Assembly: GCF_012928505.1 (NCBI RefSeq)
Contig: NZ_JABBJN010000004.1
Location: forward strand, 1 to 64,000
Source of the DNA: Achromobacter sp. Bel
Lineage (GTDB): Bacteria > Pseudomonadota > Gammaproteobacteria > Burkholderiales > Burkholderiaceae_B
Direction: 5' to 3'
DNA length: 64,000 nucleotides
A model generated the notes under the pieces. The model made no database searches. It worked only from the letters and a program-made list of their open reading frames with translations, and was not told the DNA's origin. Of this stretch, positions 36,233 through 44,382 are shown piece after piece; position 1 is the first letter of the stretch; each line of letters starts with the position of its first letter. The translations under genes and the position numbers were made by a program.

Positions 36233-37192
36233 ATGAAAGCAAATGCCATAAAGCGGTTCTTCGCGGCCGCAACGCTTGCGTTGGTTGCCAACGCCGCCTG
36301 CGCCGCCTGGCCGGATGATCGCCCAATCGAGTTGGTAGTAGGGTTTGCGCCGGGTGGGGGCACGGACGTCATGGCCCGGTTGGTGGCGCAGCACTTAGAG
36401 AAGCGCCTGGGCACCAATGCGCGGATCATCGTCATCAACAAGCCCGGCGCAGGCGGGGAGATCGCCGTGCGCTACGTAGCGGCGGCAAAGCCGGACGGCT
36501 ACACGTTGGGCATGATCAACGCTCCGGGCTTCGTGTACCTGCCTCTGCGCAAGGGCGCGAAGTACAAGCCCGAAGATATCCGCCTCATCGCCCGCCTGGT
36601 CGACGATCCGCTGTTATTCATCAAACGCCGCGGATCAAGTGCGCCAGACGATCTACCGGGCTTGGTGCAAAAGCTCAAGCAATCGTCCGAATCGCTGTCC
36701 TTCGGGCACAGCGGCGACGGCACGACGGGACACCTGGCGCTGATGGACCTGGAGCGCAGTCAGGGCGTACGAGGTAACAGCGTTCCGTTCAAGGGCGGCG
36801 GCGACATCCGCTTGGGCGTGCTGGGCAATCACATTGACTACGGCCTGATCACGGTTAGCGAAGTGCCGGAGCTGAACGATTCGAACGGTCCCTTCGCCGC
36901 CATCGCCATCACCAGCGACAAGCGCCACAACGAAACCATCCCCACAGCCGCCGAGGCCGGGATTGCGTTGCGATACTCATCAGAGCGCGGCATGGGCGGA
37001 CCGGCGAATCTGCCCGACCCGATCCGGGAAAAGCTGGAGCAGGCACTTCAAGACACACTGCAAGACCCCGCCTTCCTAGCCGCGTCCGGGCGCGACGCGG
37101 CCGTGCTTGCGTTTCAGCCGGGCGAGCAATGGAAGGAAAGCCTGGATCGTCAAACGCGAGCATTCCAGGCACAACCCGCCAGCAACCCATAA
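36233..37192 (+). CDS. Bug/TctC-family tripartite tricarboxylate receptor
   Basis: This 319-residue receptor has a signal peptide ending ACAA near residue 25, then WPDDRPIELVVGFAPGGGTDVMARLVAQHLE, VINKPGAGGEIAVRYVAAAKPDGYTLGMINAPG and the SVPFKGGGDIRLGVLG region. It is closer in style to the receptor at 13127-14125 (GGGTD, pocket INxPxxxxxP) than to its immediate neighbour, so it probably binds a different ligand. It is preceded by GAGGAG. Confidence 0.92.
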   Translation: MKANAIKRFFAAATLALVANAACAAWPDDRPIELVVGFAPGGGTDVMARLVAQHLEKRLGTNARIIVINKPGAGGEIAVRYVAAAKPDGYTLGMINAPGFVYLPLRKGAKYKPEDIRLIARLVDDPLLFIKRRGSSAPDDLPGLVQKLKQSSESLSFGHSGDGTTGHLALMDLERSQGVRGNSVPFKGGGDIRLGVLGNHIDYGLITVSEVPELNDSNGPFAAIAITSDKRHNETIPTAAEAGIALRYSSERGMGGPANLPDPIREKLEQALQDTLQDPAFLAASGRDAAVLAFQPGEQWKESLDRQTRAFQAQPASNP

Positions 37193-37269
37193 CCAGGCGG
37201 GTTCATCATAAGCATGCACAGTTGTTGCACTTCCCAACGCCTTGTGGCGGCGCTGCGCGACGGCCTGGG

Positions 37270-37704
37270 TCAGGATTCGCAGACCCAGGCGATGGGCACG
37301 TCGTCTACGGCAAACTGCACGGAGGGCCAATAGCCATCCATGAACCAGGTCGCGTCGCGCGGCGTCAGGTGCAGCACGTAACCGCCGTCGGTCGAGACGA
37401 CCAAGTCCGATGGCACGAAGTGTTCGAGGAACGCCGCGGGCGGATCTTCGGGGTCGCCGCTGTCGCGCCCCGCGCGCCAGAGAAAATGCAGCGCCGCGTT
37501 GCGGTGCGTGGCCAAAGCTTGGGCGATCGAGCGGGCTCGTGCCAGTAACGGCGCCGCCGCCTGCGGATCGGCCGCAAGCAACACCACGCGCAGCCGGCCA
37601 CCGTCGGCGGTTGCACAGTCCAACCAAGTTTCCTGAGCAGGAATACCGTCGTGGGTATACGCCTTGAGATCGGACGGCATAGGGGGCTGCGTAGGCGGTT
37701 GCAT
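37270..37704 (-). CDS. Hypothetical protein, coupled to a SUKH-like gene
   Basis: This 144-residue protein, without signal peptide or membrane segment, has no family I recognise. Acidic, with FLEHFVPSDLVVSTDGGYVLHLTPRDATWFMDGYWPSVQFAVDD as a folded-looking core. It starts six bases after the stop of the upstream gene (37711-38190), so the two are translationally linked. Confidence 0.6.
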   Translation of the reverse strand: MQPPTQPPMPSDLKAYTHDGIPAQETWLDCATADGGRLRVVLLAADPQAAAPLLARARSIAQALATHRNAALHFLWRAGRDSGDPEDPPAAFLEHFVPSDLVVSTDGGYVLHLTPRDATWFMDGYWPSVQFAVDDVPIAWVCES

Positions 37705-37710
37705 ACGACG

Positions 37711-38190
37711 TTACGCCAGTAGCGCCGCCGTGGCGCGGCCCGCAATCATGTCTTCGAACAGGGCCGCGAGATTCGGGGCGACGTCGCGGGTGTCCTCGAA
37801 TTCCGGCTCGATGCCGTGCACGATGCGGCCCGAGTCGCGTTCTATCGCCAGGAATTCGTAATCGCCGGCAACGCTCATGTAGATCGGCGTGTGCTGTTGC
37901 CAGAAGTCCAGGACCGCCTGCCGGCCGGCGTCGTCCAGCGCAGCCTCCAGGCTGATATCGCGCAGGGTGTGCCAGGCAAAGGAGCTGTCCGCCGTGCAGT
38001 CATGGTCGGCTGCGCTCAGGAACCAGCGTGTCTGGTTCGCGTTGTGCAATTCGGTGAATGTCGCCAGGAAAGCGCCATAGCCGTGCGCCTCGCCCGGCGC
38101 GGCCGCTGGCGTCGAGGTGGGCGCGGTGCGCAGCACCGTCCAGGCATGAGCGGCGAGATGATCCAGGAAGCGTTGTGGCTGCGATGTCAT
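37711..38190 (-). CDS. SMI1/KNR4 (SUKH)-like protein
   Basis: This 159-residue cytosolic protein has a C-terminal part GDYEFLAIERDSGRIVHGIEPEFEDTRDVAPNLAALFEDMIAG that matches the SUKH/SMI1 pattern of a displayed strand pair followed by a helix ('LA..F..FL'). SUKH proteins often act as immunity proteins to polymorphic toxins, but no toxin gene is visible here. GAGGAAACC precedes the ATG at 38190, which is preferred over the in-frame 38346. Confidence 0.5.
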   Translation of the reverse strand: MTSQPQRFLDHLAAHAWTVLRTAPTSTPAAAPGEAHGYGAFLATFTELHNANQTRWFLSAADHDCTADSSFAWHTLRDISLEAALDDAGRQAVLDFWQQHTPIYMSVAGDYEFLAIERDSGRIVHGIEPEFEDTRDVAPNLAALFEDMIAGRATAALLA

Positions 38191-38445
38191 ATCGGTTTCC
38201 TCGGACGGGGTATCTATGATATTGCAGTCTGATACCCTGTTTTCCAGCGAAGAGAAGATTGCTGCCGCAATACAAGTGACTTCCGGCGCGATCGCTCTCT
38301 GACGCAGCTTCCTCAAGTTCAATGGCCTTCGACACCTAGCTCGCACCTAGCACGTGCTGCGCGCTATTTTCACATTGCGTATCGGTATTTGTTGAGCGCA
38401 TGGGGCGCACCTATCCTGTTTTTACCAAACAGACAGGGGCAGCAC

Positions 38446-39375
38446 ATGAGCACGCTAGCAAGCACGCGGCTGGAGATCCGGCCGCTTTCCGTCTTTACCG
38501 GCGCCGAGATCCACGGCGTGGACCTGACCCGGCCATTGAGCGGCGACGAGGTCGACCAGATCAAGGCCGCGCTGCTGCGCTGGAAGGTGGTCTTCTTCCG
38601 CGACCAGCACATTGATCACGCGCAGCATCTGGCGTTTGCGCAGCATTTCGGCCGGCCGACCTCTGCCCATCCGTACGACGCCAATCCGCCTGAAGGCTAT
38701 CCGCAGATCCGCACCATCTCGTCCACATCGAAGACTGGCCGCCGTGGCGAGCGCTGGCACACGGACGTGACCGGCGTGGTCAATCCGCCGGCGGGATCCA
38801 TCCTGCGCGCCGGCCCTCAGGTGCCCGCGTATGGCGGCGACACGGTCTTCACCAACCTGGTGGCGGCCTATGAGCACCTGTCGCCCGCGTTGCGCGCGCT
38901 GGCGGACACGCTGTGGGCACGCCATCAGTTCGGCGGCTACAACGGTGATTTCGACAACCAGACCGTCTACGCGCAACGCGTGCAGGCCAGTCCGCTGGTG
39001 TCCGAGCATCCCGTGGTGCGGGTGCTGCCTGAAACGGGTGAACGGGCGCTGTTCGTGAACCCGGGCTTCACGCGGCGCATCAAGGACGTGAATGAAGAAG
39101 AAAGCCGCCACCTGCTGAACCTGTTCTTCGAGGAAATCACCCGCCCCGAGTACACCGCACGCTTTCGCTGGGAGCCGGGCAGTATCGCGTTCTGGGACAA
39201 CCGGGCCACCGCGCACCAGGGGCCGGGCGACTTCGCCTATCTGGACGTGGAGCGGGTGCTGTACCGCATCACGCTTGAGGGCGACGTGCCGGTGGGCGTG
39301 GACGGCCGGCATTCGAATGCCGTGCTGGGTAAGCCGTTCAGCGCGTTCGGCGTGGACACGGGAGCGGTGGCATGA
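38446..39375 (+). CDS. TauD/TfdA-family Fe(II)/2-oxoglutarate dioxygenase
   Basis: This is a 309-residue non-haem iron dioxygenase of the taurine dioxygenase family. Iron ligands are His105 and Asp107 in RWHTDVTG and His257 in FWDNRATAHQG; the 2-oxoglutarate-binding Arg is in the ERVLYRITLEGD region (270-274). TauD-family members hydroxylate carbons next to sulfonate, sulfate or other leaving groups; in a sulfur context desulfonation releasing sulfite is the natural guess. A start at 38446 preceded by AGGGG is preferred over the in-frame 38389. The Bug receptor follows with a 4-base ATGA overlap. Confidence 0.88.
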   Translation: MSTLASTRLEIRPLSVFTGAEIHGVDLTRPLSGDEVDQIKAALLRWKVVFFRDQHIDHAQHLAFAQHFGRPTSAHPYDANPPEGYPQIRTISSTSKTGRRGERWHTDVTGVVNPPAGSILRAGPQVPAYGGDTVFTNLVAAYEHLSPALRALADTLWARHQFGGYNGDFDNQTVYAQRVQASPLVSEHPVVRVLPETGERALFVNPGFTRRIKDVNEEESRHLLNLFFEEITRPEYTARFRWEPGSIAFWDNRATAHQGPGDFAYLDVERVLYRITLEGDVPVGVDGRHSNAVLGKPFSAFGVDTGAVA

Positions 39376-40406
39376 GCATCAAGCAAAAATGGGCGGGCAA
39401 GCGGGGCTGGCGTGCGGGCGTGGGCTTGCTGGCGGGCGTGGTGCTGGGGGCAGGGCTGTTGAGCAATTTCGCCGGATCGACACCGGTGCCGGGTGTAGAC
39501 GCCAACCGTTATCCGAACCGGCCGGTCAAGATCATCGTCCCGGTCTCGGCCGGCGGCAGCGCGGACAAGCTGGCGCGCACGGTGGCGCAGAAGCTGGGCG
39601 AGAAATGGCACCAAAGCGTGGTGGTCGAAAATCAGCCCGGCGCCAGCAGCGCCATCGGCAACGCGGCGGTTGCGCACGCGCGGGGCGACGGCTACACCTT
39701 GCTGCTGAGCGGTGACGCCTTGTCGCTGAACGCGCTGCAGCCGGGCAAGCTGCCCTATGACCCGGGCAAAGATTTGCAGGGGGTGACCAAGGCGGTGGTC
39801 AACCCGCAATTGCTGGTGGTGCGGCCTGGTTTGGGCGTGAAGACGTTCGAGGAGTTCGTGGCGCTGGTCAAGCGGCGGCCGGGCGAAATATCGCTGGCCC
39901 TGCCGGGCGGCACGGGCAGCTTGCAGCATCTGGCGGTGGAACTGCTGAACGAGCGCATCGGGGCCAAGACCAATCAGATCCCTTATCCGGGCGGCGGGCC
40001 TGCCACGCTGGACGTGCTGGGCGGGCACGTGGACGCCATGCTGATCACGCTGGCCGCGGCCACCGAGAACGTCCGCAACGGCAAGCTGGTGGCCCTGGCC
40101 GTCACCACGCCGTACCGGTCCAAGGCGCTGCCGGATGTGCCGACCATCGAGGAGGCCGGGCTGGCGGACTACGTGGTCGAAAGCTGGCAAGGGTTCTCAG
40201 TGCCGGCCTCGACGCCGCGCGCCATCGTAGACCGCATCAACCACGACGTGGTGGCGGTGCTGCGTGAACCCGAGACCGCGGCGCTGCTGGAGAACCTGGG
40301 ATTCACGATCGCGGCGACCTCGCCCGAAGCCGTGGACCAGACAGTGCGGGACGACATCGCGACCTACCGGCGCGTCATCGCTTCTGCGCAAGTGAAGCTT
40401 AAGTAG
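39372..40406 (+). CDS. Bug/TctC-family receptor coupled to the TauD-like dioxygenase
   Basis: This 344-residue solute-binding protein has an N-terminal hydrophobic segment (VGLLAGVVLGAGLLSNFAG) that could be an uncleaved anchor or a signal peptide, then NRYPNRPVKIIVPVSAGGSADKLARTVAQKLG, VVVENQPGASSAIGNAAVA and LPDVPTIEEAGLADYV. Its first codon overlaps the dioxygenase stop (ATGA), so it is presumed to capture that enzyme's substrate in the periplasm. Confidence 0.9.
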   Translation: MSIKQKWAGKRGWRAGVGLLAGVVLGAGLLSNFAGSTPVPGVDANRYPNRPVKIIVPVSAGGSADKLARTVAQKLGEKWHQSVVVENQPGASSAIGNAAVAHARGDGYTLLLSGDALSLNALQPGKLPYDPGKDLQGVTKAVVNPQLLVVRPGLGVKTFEEFVALVKRRPGEISLALPGGTGSLQHLAVELLNERIGAKTNQIPYPGGGPATLDVLGGHVDAMLITLAAATENVRNGKLVALAVTTPYRSKALPDVPTIEEAGLADYVVESWQGFSVPASTPRAIVDRINHDVVAVLREPETAALLENLGFTIAATSPEAVDQTVRDDIATYRRVIASAQVKLK

Positions 40407-40462
40407 TGCGGTTCCGTGTCATATCGTTATAGGGGCGGGCGCGTCTTCGCCCTGGGGAACGA

Positions 40463-40474
40463 CGCGCCGCATAT
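40463..40474 (+). promoter_or_regulatory. CGCGCCGCATAT element upstream of the transporter operon
   Basis: This 12-mer, 84 bases before the first binding-protein start, recurs exactly at 49291-49302 upstream of the dioxygenase-rhodanese fusion gene. Here it continues GGATATC, making an AT-rich partial dyad CATATGGATAT. A shared activator, probably the CysB/Cbl-like protein encoded between them, is the simplest explanation. Confidence 0.4.
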
Positions 40475-40557
40475 GGATATCTGAAAGTCTTCTTTGTCTT
40501 GCCGGCCCGCGGCCCGCAGCATGGACCTCCGTTCAATGCATACGACAAGACGACAAC

Positions 40558-41394
40558 ATGGCAATCCGCAAGATACCGGGCACCGCCCGCACCGCAGTCG
40601 CGTTGGCACTGGCTTTCACCGCCGGCGCAGCCCACGCCGACGCCACCCTGGACAAGATCAAGGAACGGGGCACCGTCACCATCGGCGTACTGGCCAACGG
40701 CGGCGTGTTCGGTTCGCTGGACCCGGTCACGCAGCAGCTGGTGGGCTGGAACCCGGAACTGGCGCGTGAACTGGCCCGGGGCCTGGGCGTGAAGGCGGAG
40801 CTGGTGCAGGTGCAGACCGCCACCCGCACGCAGTTCCTGATTTCCGGCAAGGTGGATCTGTTGATCGCGTCCATGGAATTGAATCCGGAACGCGCCGAAA
40901 TCCTGGGCTATGCCCCCACGCCGTTCTTCCGCGTCGGCGGCGCGGCGGCCACCCTGAAGACCAGCGGCATCGCGAAGTGGGAAGACCTGCGCGGCAAGCC
41001 CGTGTGCGTGTCGCAAGGCAGCAGCTTCGCCAAGCCCCTGTCGGCTGATTACGGCGCCGTGGTCAAGGGCTACAAGAGCTCGTCGGATTCGCTGCTGGCG
41101 TTGCGCGGCGGCCAGTGCGTGGCGGCCGTGCACGATTCCACGCTGATCCACCCCTTGCTGCGCAACAACCCCGAATGGGCCGCTTACCACGCGCCCATCG
41201 CCACCGAGGTGCTGCCGGCCAATTCCGTCGTCTGGACCCGCAAGGGCGAGACCGACACCATCGCCGCCGTCGACAAGGTGGTGCAGGACTGGCACCGCAC
41301 GGGCTGGCTGATCGCCACGGAAAAACGTTTGGGGCTGGAGCCGGCGCAGCCGCTCTTGCAGGAACTGCATGCGAAAGCCAAGCAAGGCAGTTGA
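40558..41394 (+). CDS. Amino-acid ABC transporter periplasmic binding protein 1
   Basis: This 278-residue family-3 solute-binding protein has a signal peptide ending AAHA, then DATLDKIKERGTVTIGVLANGGVFGSLDP, the RTQFLISGKVDLLIASM segment (where polar-amino-acid binders sense the alpha-carboxylate) and ERAEILGYAPTPFF. It is a tandem paralogue of the next gene (shared GAVVKG, CVSQGSxFAKPL, SLLALxGGxC). A Cys-containing hinge (CVSQGSS and GGQCVA) is conserved between them. It heads the presumed sulfur operon. Confidence 0.88.
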   Translation: MAIRKIPGTARTAVALALAFTAGAAHADATLDKIKERGTVTIGVLANGGVFGSLDPVTQQLVGWNPELARELARGLGVKAELVQVQTATRTQFLISGKVDLLIASMELNPERAEILGYAPTPFFRVGGAAATLKTSGIAKWEDLRGKPVCVSQGSSFAKPLSADYGAVVKGYKSSSDSLLALRGGQCVAAVHDSTLIHPLLRNNPEWAAYHAPIATEVLPANSVVWTRKGETDTIAAVDKVVQDWHRTGWLIATEKRLGLEPAQPLLQELHAKAKQGS

Positions 41395-41424
41395 GCGCGG
41401 ACACGACAAGAACGGAAAGCAGAA

Positions 41425-42312
41425 ATGAAGCACATCAGCATGAAGACAACAGGATGGAAGACGGCCGCCGCCGTTGCCTTGGCCGGCCTGGCCGGATTGG
41501 CCAGCAGTGCCGCGCAGGCGGACGCCACGTTGGACAAGGTCAGGCAACGCGGCAAGATCGTGATCGGCGTGGATGGGGCCAGCCCGCCGTTCGGCGTCCT
41601 GGATCCGGCGACCGGAAAGGTCGGAGGGTTTCAGACCGAACTGGGCGCGGACATCGCAAAACGCTTGGGCGTGACGCTGGAAACCGTGCCGGTGACGGCG
41701 TCCACGCGCGTGCAGTTCCTGCAGGCCGGCAAGGTCGACCTGTTGATTGCCAACATCCAGTGGACGCAGGAGCGCAGCGAGATCCTGAGCTACGCGCCCA
41801 CGCCCTATAACCTGGTGGGCGGCGCAGCGATGGTGTCGAAGAAAAGCGGCATCAAGCGCTGGGAAGATCTGAAGGGCAAGGTGGCCTGCGTGTCGCAGGG
41901 CAGCAACTTCGCCAAGCCCTTGCAGGATACCTATGGCGCGGTGGTCAAGGGCTTGCGCAACATTCCCGAATCGCTGCTGGCGCTCAAGGGCGGCAGCTGC
42001 GACGCGTCGGTGCACATTCAGCCGGCGCTGTATGAGACCTTGCATGGCCCGAACGGCAAGGAGTGGAACGACTTCGAACTCGCCACCTCCGACCAATTGA
42101 TCCCGTCGCCGACGGTCATCTGGACCCGCCGCAACGAGGCCGATACACGCGCCTTTGTCGACAGCGTGATCCAGGACTGGCTGAAGACGGGCTTGCTCGT
42201 CAAGGAGGCCGATCGCCATGGCGTGCCGGCGGACTATCTGAAGCAGGCGACCGCGCAGGCGCAAACCGGCAAATTCGACAGCGCGCCGCCCGAAGCGCAG
42301 GCCAAGCCATGA
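41425..42312 (+). CDS. Amino-acid ABC transporter periplasmic binding protein 2
   Basis: This 295-residue family-3 binding protein has a signal peptide ending AQA, then DATLDKVRQRGKIVIGVDGASPPFGVLDP, RVQFLQAGKVDLLIANIQWTQERSEILSYAPTPYN and CVSQGSNFAKPL. It looks like a duplicate of the preceding gene that has diverged in ligand-pocket loops, so the shared permease may accept two related substrates. It is 30 bases downstream of the first copy, and its stop overlaps a 31-codon frame by four bases. Confidence 0.9.
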   Translation: MKHISMKTTGWKTAAAVALAGLAGLASSAAQADATLDKVRQRGKIVIGVDGASPPFGVLDPATGKVGGFQTELGADIAKRLGVTLETVPVTASTRVQFLQAGKVDLLIANIQWTQERSEILSYAPTPYNLVGGAAMVSKKSGIKRWEDLKGKVACVSQGSNFAKPLQDTYGAVVKGLRNIPESLLALKGGSCDASVHIQPALYETLHGPNGKEWNDFELATSDQLIPSPTVIWTRRNEADTRAFVDSVIQDWLKTGLLVKEADRHGVPADYLKQATAQAQTGKFDSAPPEAQAKP

Positions 42313-42404
42313 CGGCCGGCGTGGCCGATTCCCTGCTGGAGATTGGCCTGGCACAGGCGCTGGACCCTTTGAACCTGATGAATCCCGGAAAGGTACTGCC
42401 ATGA
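42309..42404 (+). CDS. 31-codon frame resembling the C-terminal tail of an FAD-linked oxidase
   Basis: The frame starts at ATG overlapping the binding-protein stop (ATGA) and ends overlapping the aminotransferase start (ATGA). Its sequence ends ALDPLNLMNPGKVLP, the diagnostic C-terminus of FAD-linked oxidases of the glycolate oxidase GlcD / D-lactate dehydrogenase family. Nothing else of that ~450-residue enzyme remains, so it is either the fused tail of a deleted gene kept for translational coupling or a peptide in its own right. Confidence 0.55.
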   Translation: MTAGVADSLLEIGLAQALDPLNLMNPGKVLP

Positions 42405-43648
42405 CCGAAACCTTGTTTCCCGGCGTGTTGTCCCGCCGAGCCCGCAGCGCCGAGCTGTCGCCCATTGCCGCGGCCGGCGCCCGTGCCGCGCGTCTGGCGG
42501 CCGAGGGCCGCTCGATCATCGTGCTGACCTCGGGCGAGCCCGACTTTGATACGCCGGCCCCGATCAAGGATGCCGCCCGCGCCGCGCTGGAGCGTGGCCA
42601 GACCAAGTACACCCCCACCGCGGGCACGGCGGCATTGCGCCGCGCCGTGGCGGACGGCTACCGCCAGCGGCACGGCCTGGACGTCGACGCGTCCAACGTC
42701 ATTATTTCCAATGGCGGCAAGCAGGTGATCTACCTGGCCTTGAACGCCACCCTGGACGACGGCGATGAGGTCATCGTTCCAGCGCCGTACTGGCCGACGT
42801 TCCCGGACGCGGTGCGGATCAACGGCGGCGTGCCCGTTATTGTCGGCACCCGGGCGGAAGACGGCTTCAAACTAACGCCCGCCGCATTGCGCGAGGCGAT
42901 CACGCCACGCACCAAGTGGCTGATCCTGAACTCGCCCGGCAACCCGACCGGCGCGGTCTATACCGCCGACGAATTGCGGGCGCTGGCGCAAGTGCTGCGC
43001 GCCGCGCCGCATGTGCTGGTGCTGTGGGACGAGATGTACGAAGAGATCTGGTTCGGCGAGCCGCCCGCGCACCTGTTGCGTGCCGCGCCCGACTTGGCTG
43101 GCCGCACGCTGGTCGTCAACGGCGTGTCCAAGGCCTACGCCATGACGGGGTGGCGGATTGGCTGGGGCACCGGCCCAGAGGCCTTGATTCATGCGCTGGA
43201 AGCGGTGCAGTCGCAGGTTTCCTCCGGCCCCAGCTCGCTGGGCCAGGCGGCCGCGTTGGCGGCCTTGCAAGGCGCGGCGGACGGCTTCGTCGAGACCGCC
43301 CGCAAGGCGTATGAACGGCGTGCGCAACAGGTCGTGAACGGCTTGGCCGCCGTGCCCGGCGTGCACGTGCACGCGCCGCAGGGATCATTCTTTGCCTGGA
43401 TCGGCGTGAGCGGGCTGATCGGCGCATTGCGACCCGACGGCCGGCGCATCGAGGACGATGGCGACGTGGTGGACTGGCTGCTGGAATCCGAGGGCGTGGC
43501 AGTGGTGCGCGGCGCGGCGTACGGCTTGTCGCCGTACCTGCGCCTGTCGTTCGCCGCATCCGACGCGAATATCGACGCGGCGCTGGAACGCATCGGCCAG
43601 GCGGTGGCGGCGTTGGCCTTCCCACAGACGCTGGAGGCCACCGCATGA
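42401..43648 (+). CDS. PLP-dependent class I/II aminotransferase
   Basis: This 415-residue fold-type I aminotransferase of the aspartate-aminotransferase superfamily has GEPDFDTPAPIKDAA, TKYTPTAGTAALRRAVA, NSPGNPTGAVYTADEL, the Asp/Tyr pair in LWDEMYEEIWF, the PLP-binding Lys244 in NGVSKAYAMTGWRIGW and the substrate-carboxylate Arg in YLRLSFAAS. It lies between binding proteins and permeases. In a sulfur cluster it could transaminate cysteine to 3-mercaptopyruvate or a related 2-oxo acid; C-S lyases also occur in this fold. Confidence 0.88.
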   Translation: MTETLFPGVLSRRARSAELSPIAAAGARAARLAAEGRSIIVLTSGEPDFDTPAPIKDAARAALERGQTKYTPTAGTAALRRAVADGYRQRHGLDVDASNVIISNGGKQVIYLALNATLDDGDEVIVPAPYWPTFPDAVRINGGVPVIVGTRAEDGFKLTPAALREAITPRTKWLILNSPGNPTGAVYTADELRALAQVLRAAPHVLVLWDEMYEEIWFGEPPAHLLRAAPDLAGRTLVVNGVSKAYAMTGWRIGWGTGPEALIHALEAVQSQVSSGPSSLGQAAALAALQGAADGFVETARKAYERRAQQVVNGLAAVPGVHVHAPQGSFFAWIGVSGLIGALRPDGRRIEDDGDVVDWLLESEGVAVVRGAAYGLSPYLRLSFAASDANIDAALERIGQAVAALAFPQTLEATA

Positions 43649-44382
43649 TCGATTCGGTGTTGCGTGCCTGGGTGGCATTCTTCAAGCCGCTGGGCCTGAA
43701 CTACAGCTTTGTGCAGGACCCGGGCGAACTGCCTGCGTTCGGGCACGGCCTGCTGGTGACGCTGCAACTGTGCGCATGGACCATCCCGGTCAGCCTGCTG
43801 TTCGGCGTGCTGATCGCGGCGGCGCTGACCAGCGGTCGGCCGTGGCTGGCGCGGCCCTTGCAGGCTTTCGTGGAAGTGACCCGCAACACGCCGACGCTGG
43901 TGCAGCTGTACTGTGCGTTCCTGGTGCTGAACATGCTGATCACGCAGAAGCTGGGCGGCGGCAATCCGATCACCCCGTTCGCCTGGGTCGTAATCGTGGT
44001 GGCCTTGCACAAGGGCGTGTTCCATGCGGAAGCCTTGCGCGCAGGGATCGAGGCCGTGCCGCAGGTGACGATGGAGGCCGCCCGTTCGCTGGCGTTCTCG
44101 CGCCGGCAGATCCTCACGCAGGTGCAGCTGCCTCTGGCGGTGCGCTTTGCCTTGCCGGCACTGGTGAACAACCTGGTGGACCTGGTGAAGATGACCGCCA
44201 TTGCGTCGGCCATCGCGGTAGGCGACGTGACCTATGAGTCCATCATGATCTGGTCGCACCGCGATAACGTGTTGGAGCTGTTGCTGCTGATCCTGCTGTA
44301 CTTCGGCCTGCTGACCTGGCTGGTCAGCGTGGGGGGCCGCTGGCTGGAAGATCGTTTGAGGATGCCCGGCTATGGCCAATGA
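43645..44382 (+). CDS. Polar-amino-acid ABC transporter permease 1
   Basis: This 245-residue inner-membrane permease of the HisM/GlnP type has about five hydrophobic segments and the EAA-type loop AGIEAVPQVTMEAARSLAFSRRQILTQVQLPLAVRFALPAL that contacts the ATPase. VTRNTPTLVQLYCAFLVL is the conserved early loop. It overlaps the aminotransferase by four bases and the second permease by eleven, so it is tightly coupled. Confidence 0.92.
   Translation: MIDSVLRAWVAFFKPLGLNYSFVQDPGELPAFGHGLLVTLQLCAWTIPVSLLFGVLIAAALTSGRPWLARPLQAFVEVTRNTPTLVQLYCAFLVLNMLITQKLGGGNPITPFAWVVIVVALHKGVFHAEALRAGIEAVPQVTMEAARSLAFSRRQILTQVQLPLAVRFALPALVNNLVDLVKMTAIASAIAVGDVTYESIMIWSHRDNVLELLLLILLYFGLLTWLVSVGGRWLEDRLRMPGYGQ

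Noticed and set aside
40399-42627. 742-codon minus-strand frame opposite the two binding proteins
   Set aside because: Both plus-strand genes have signal peptides and family motifs; the antisense frame has none.
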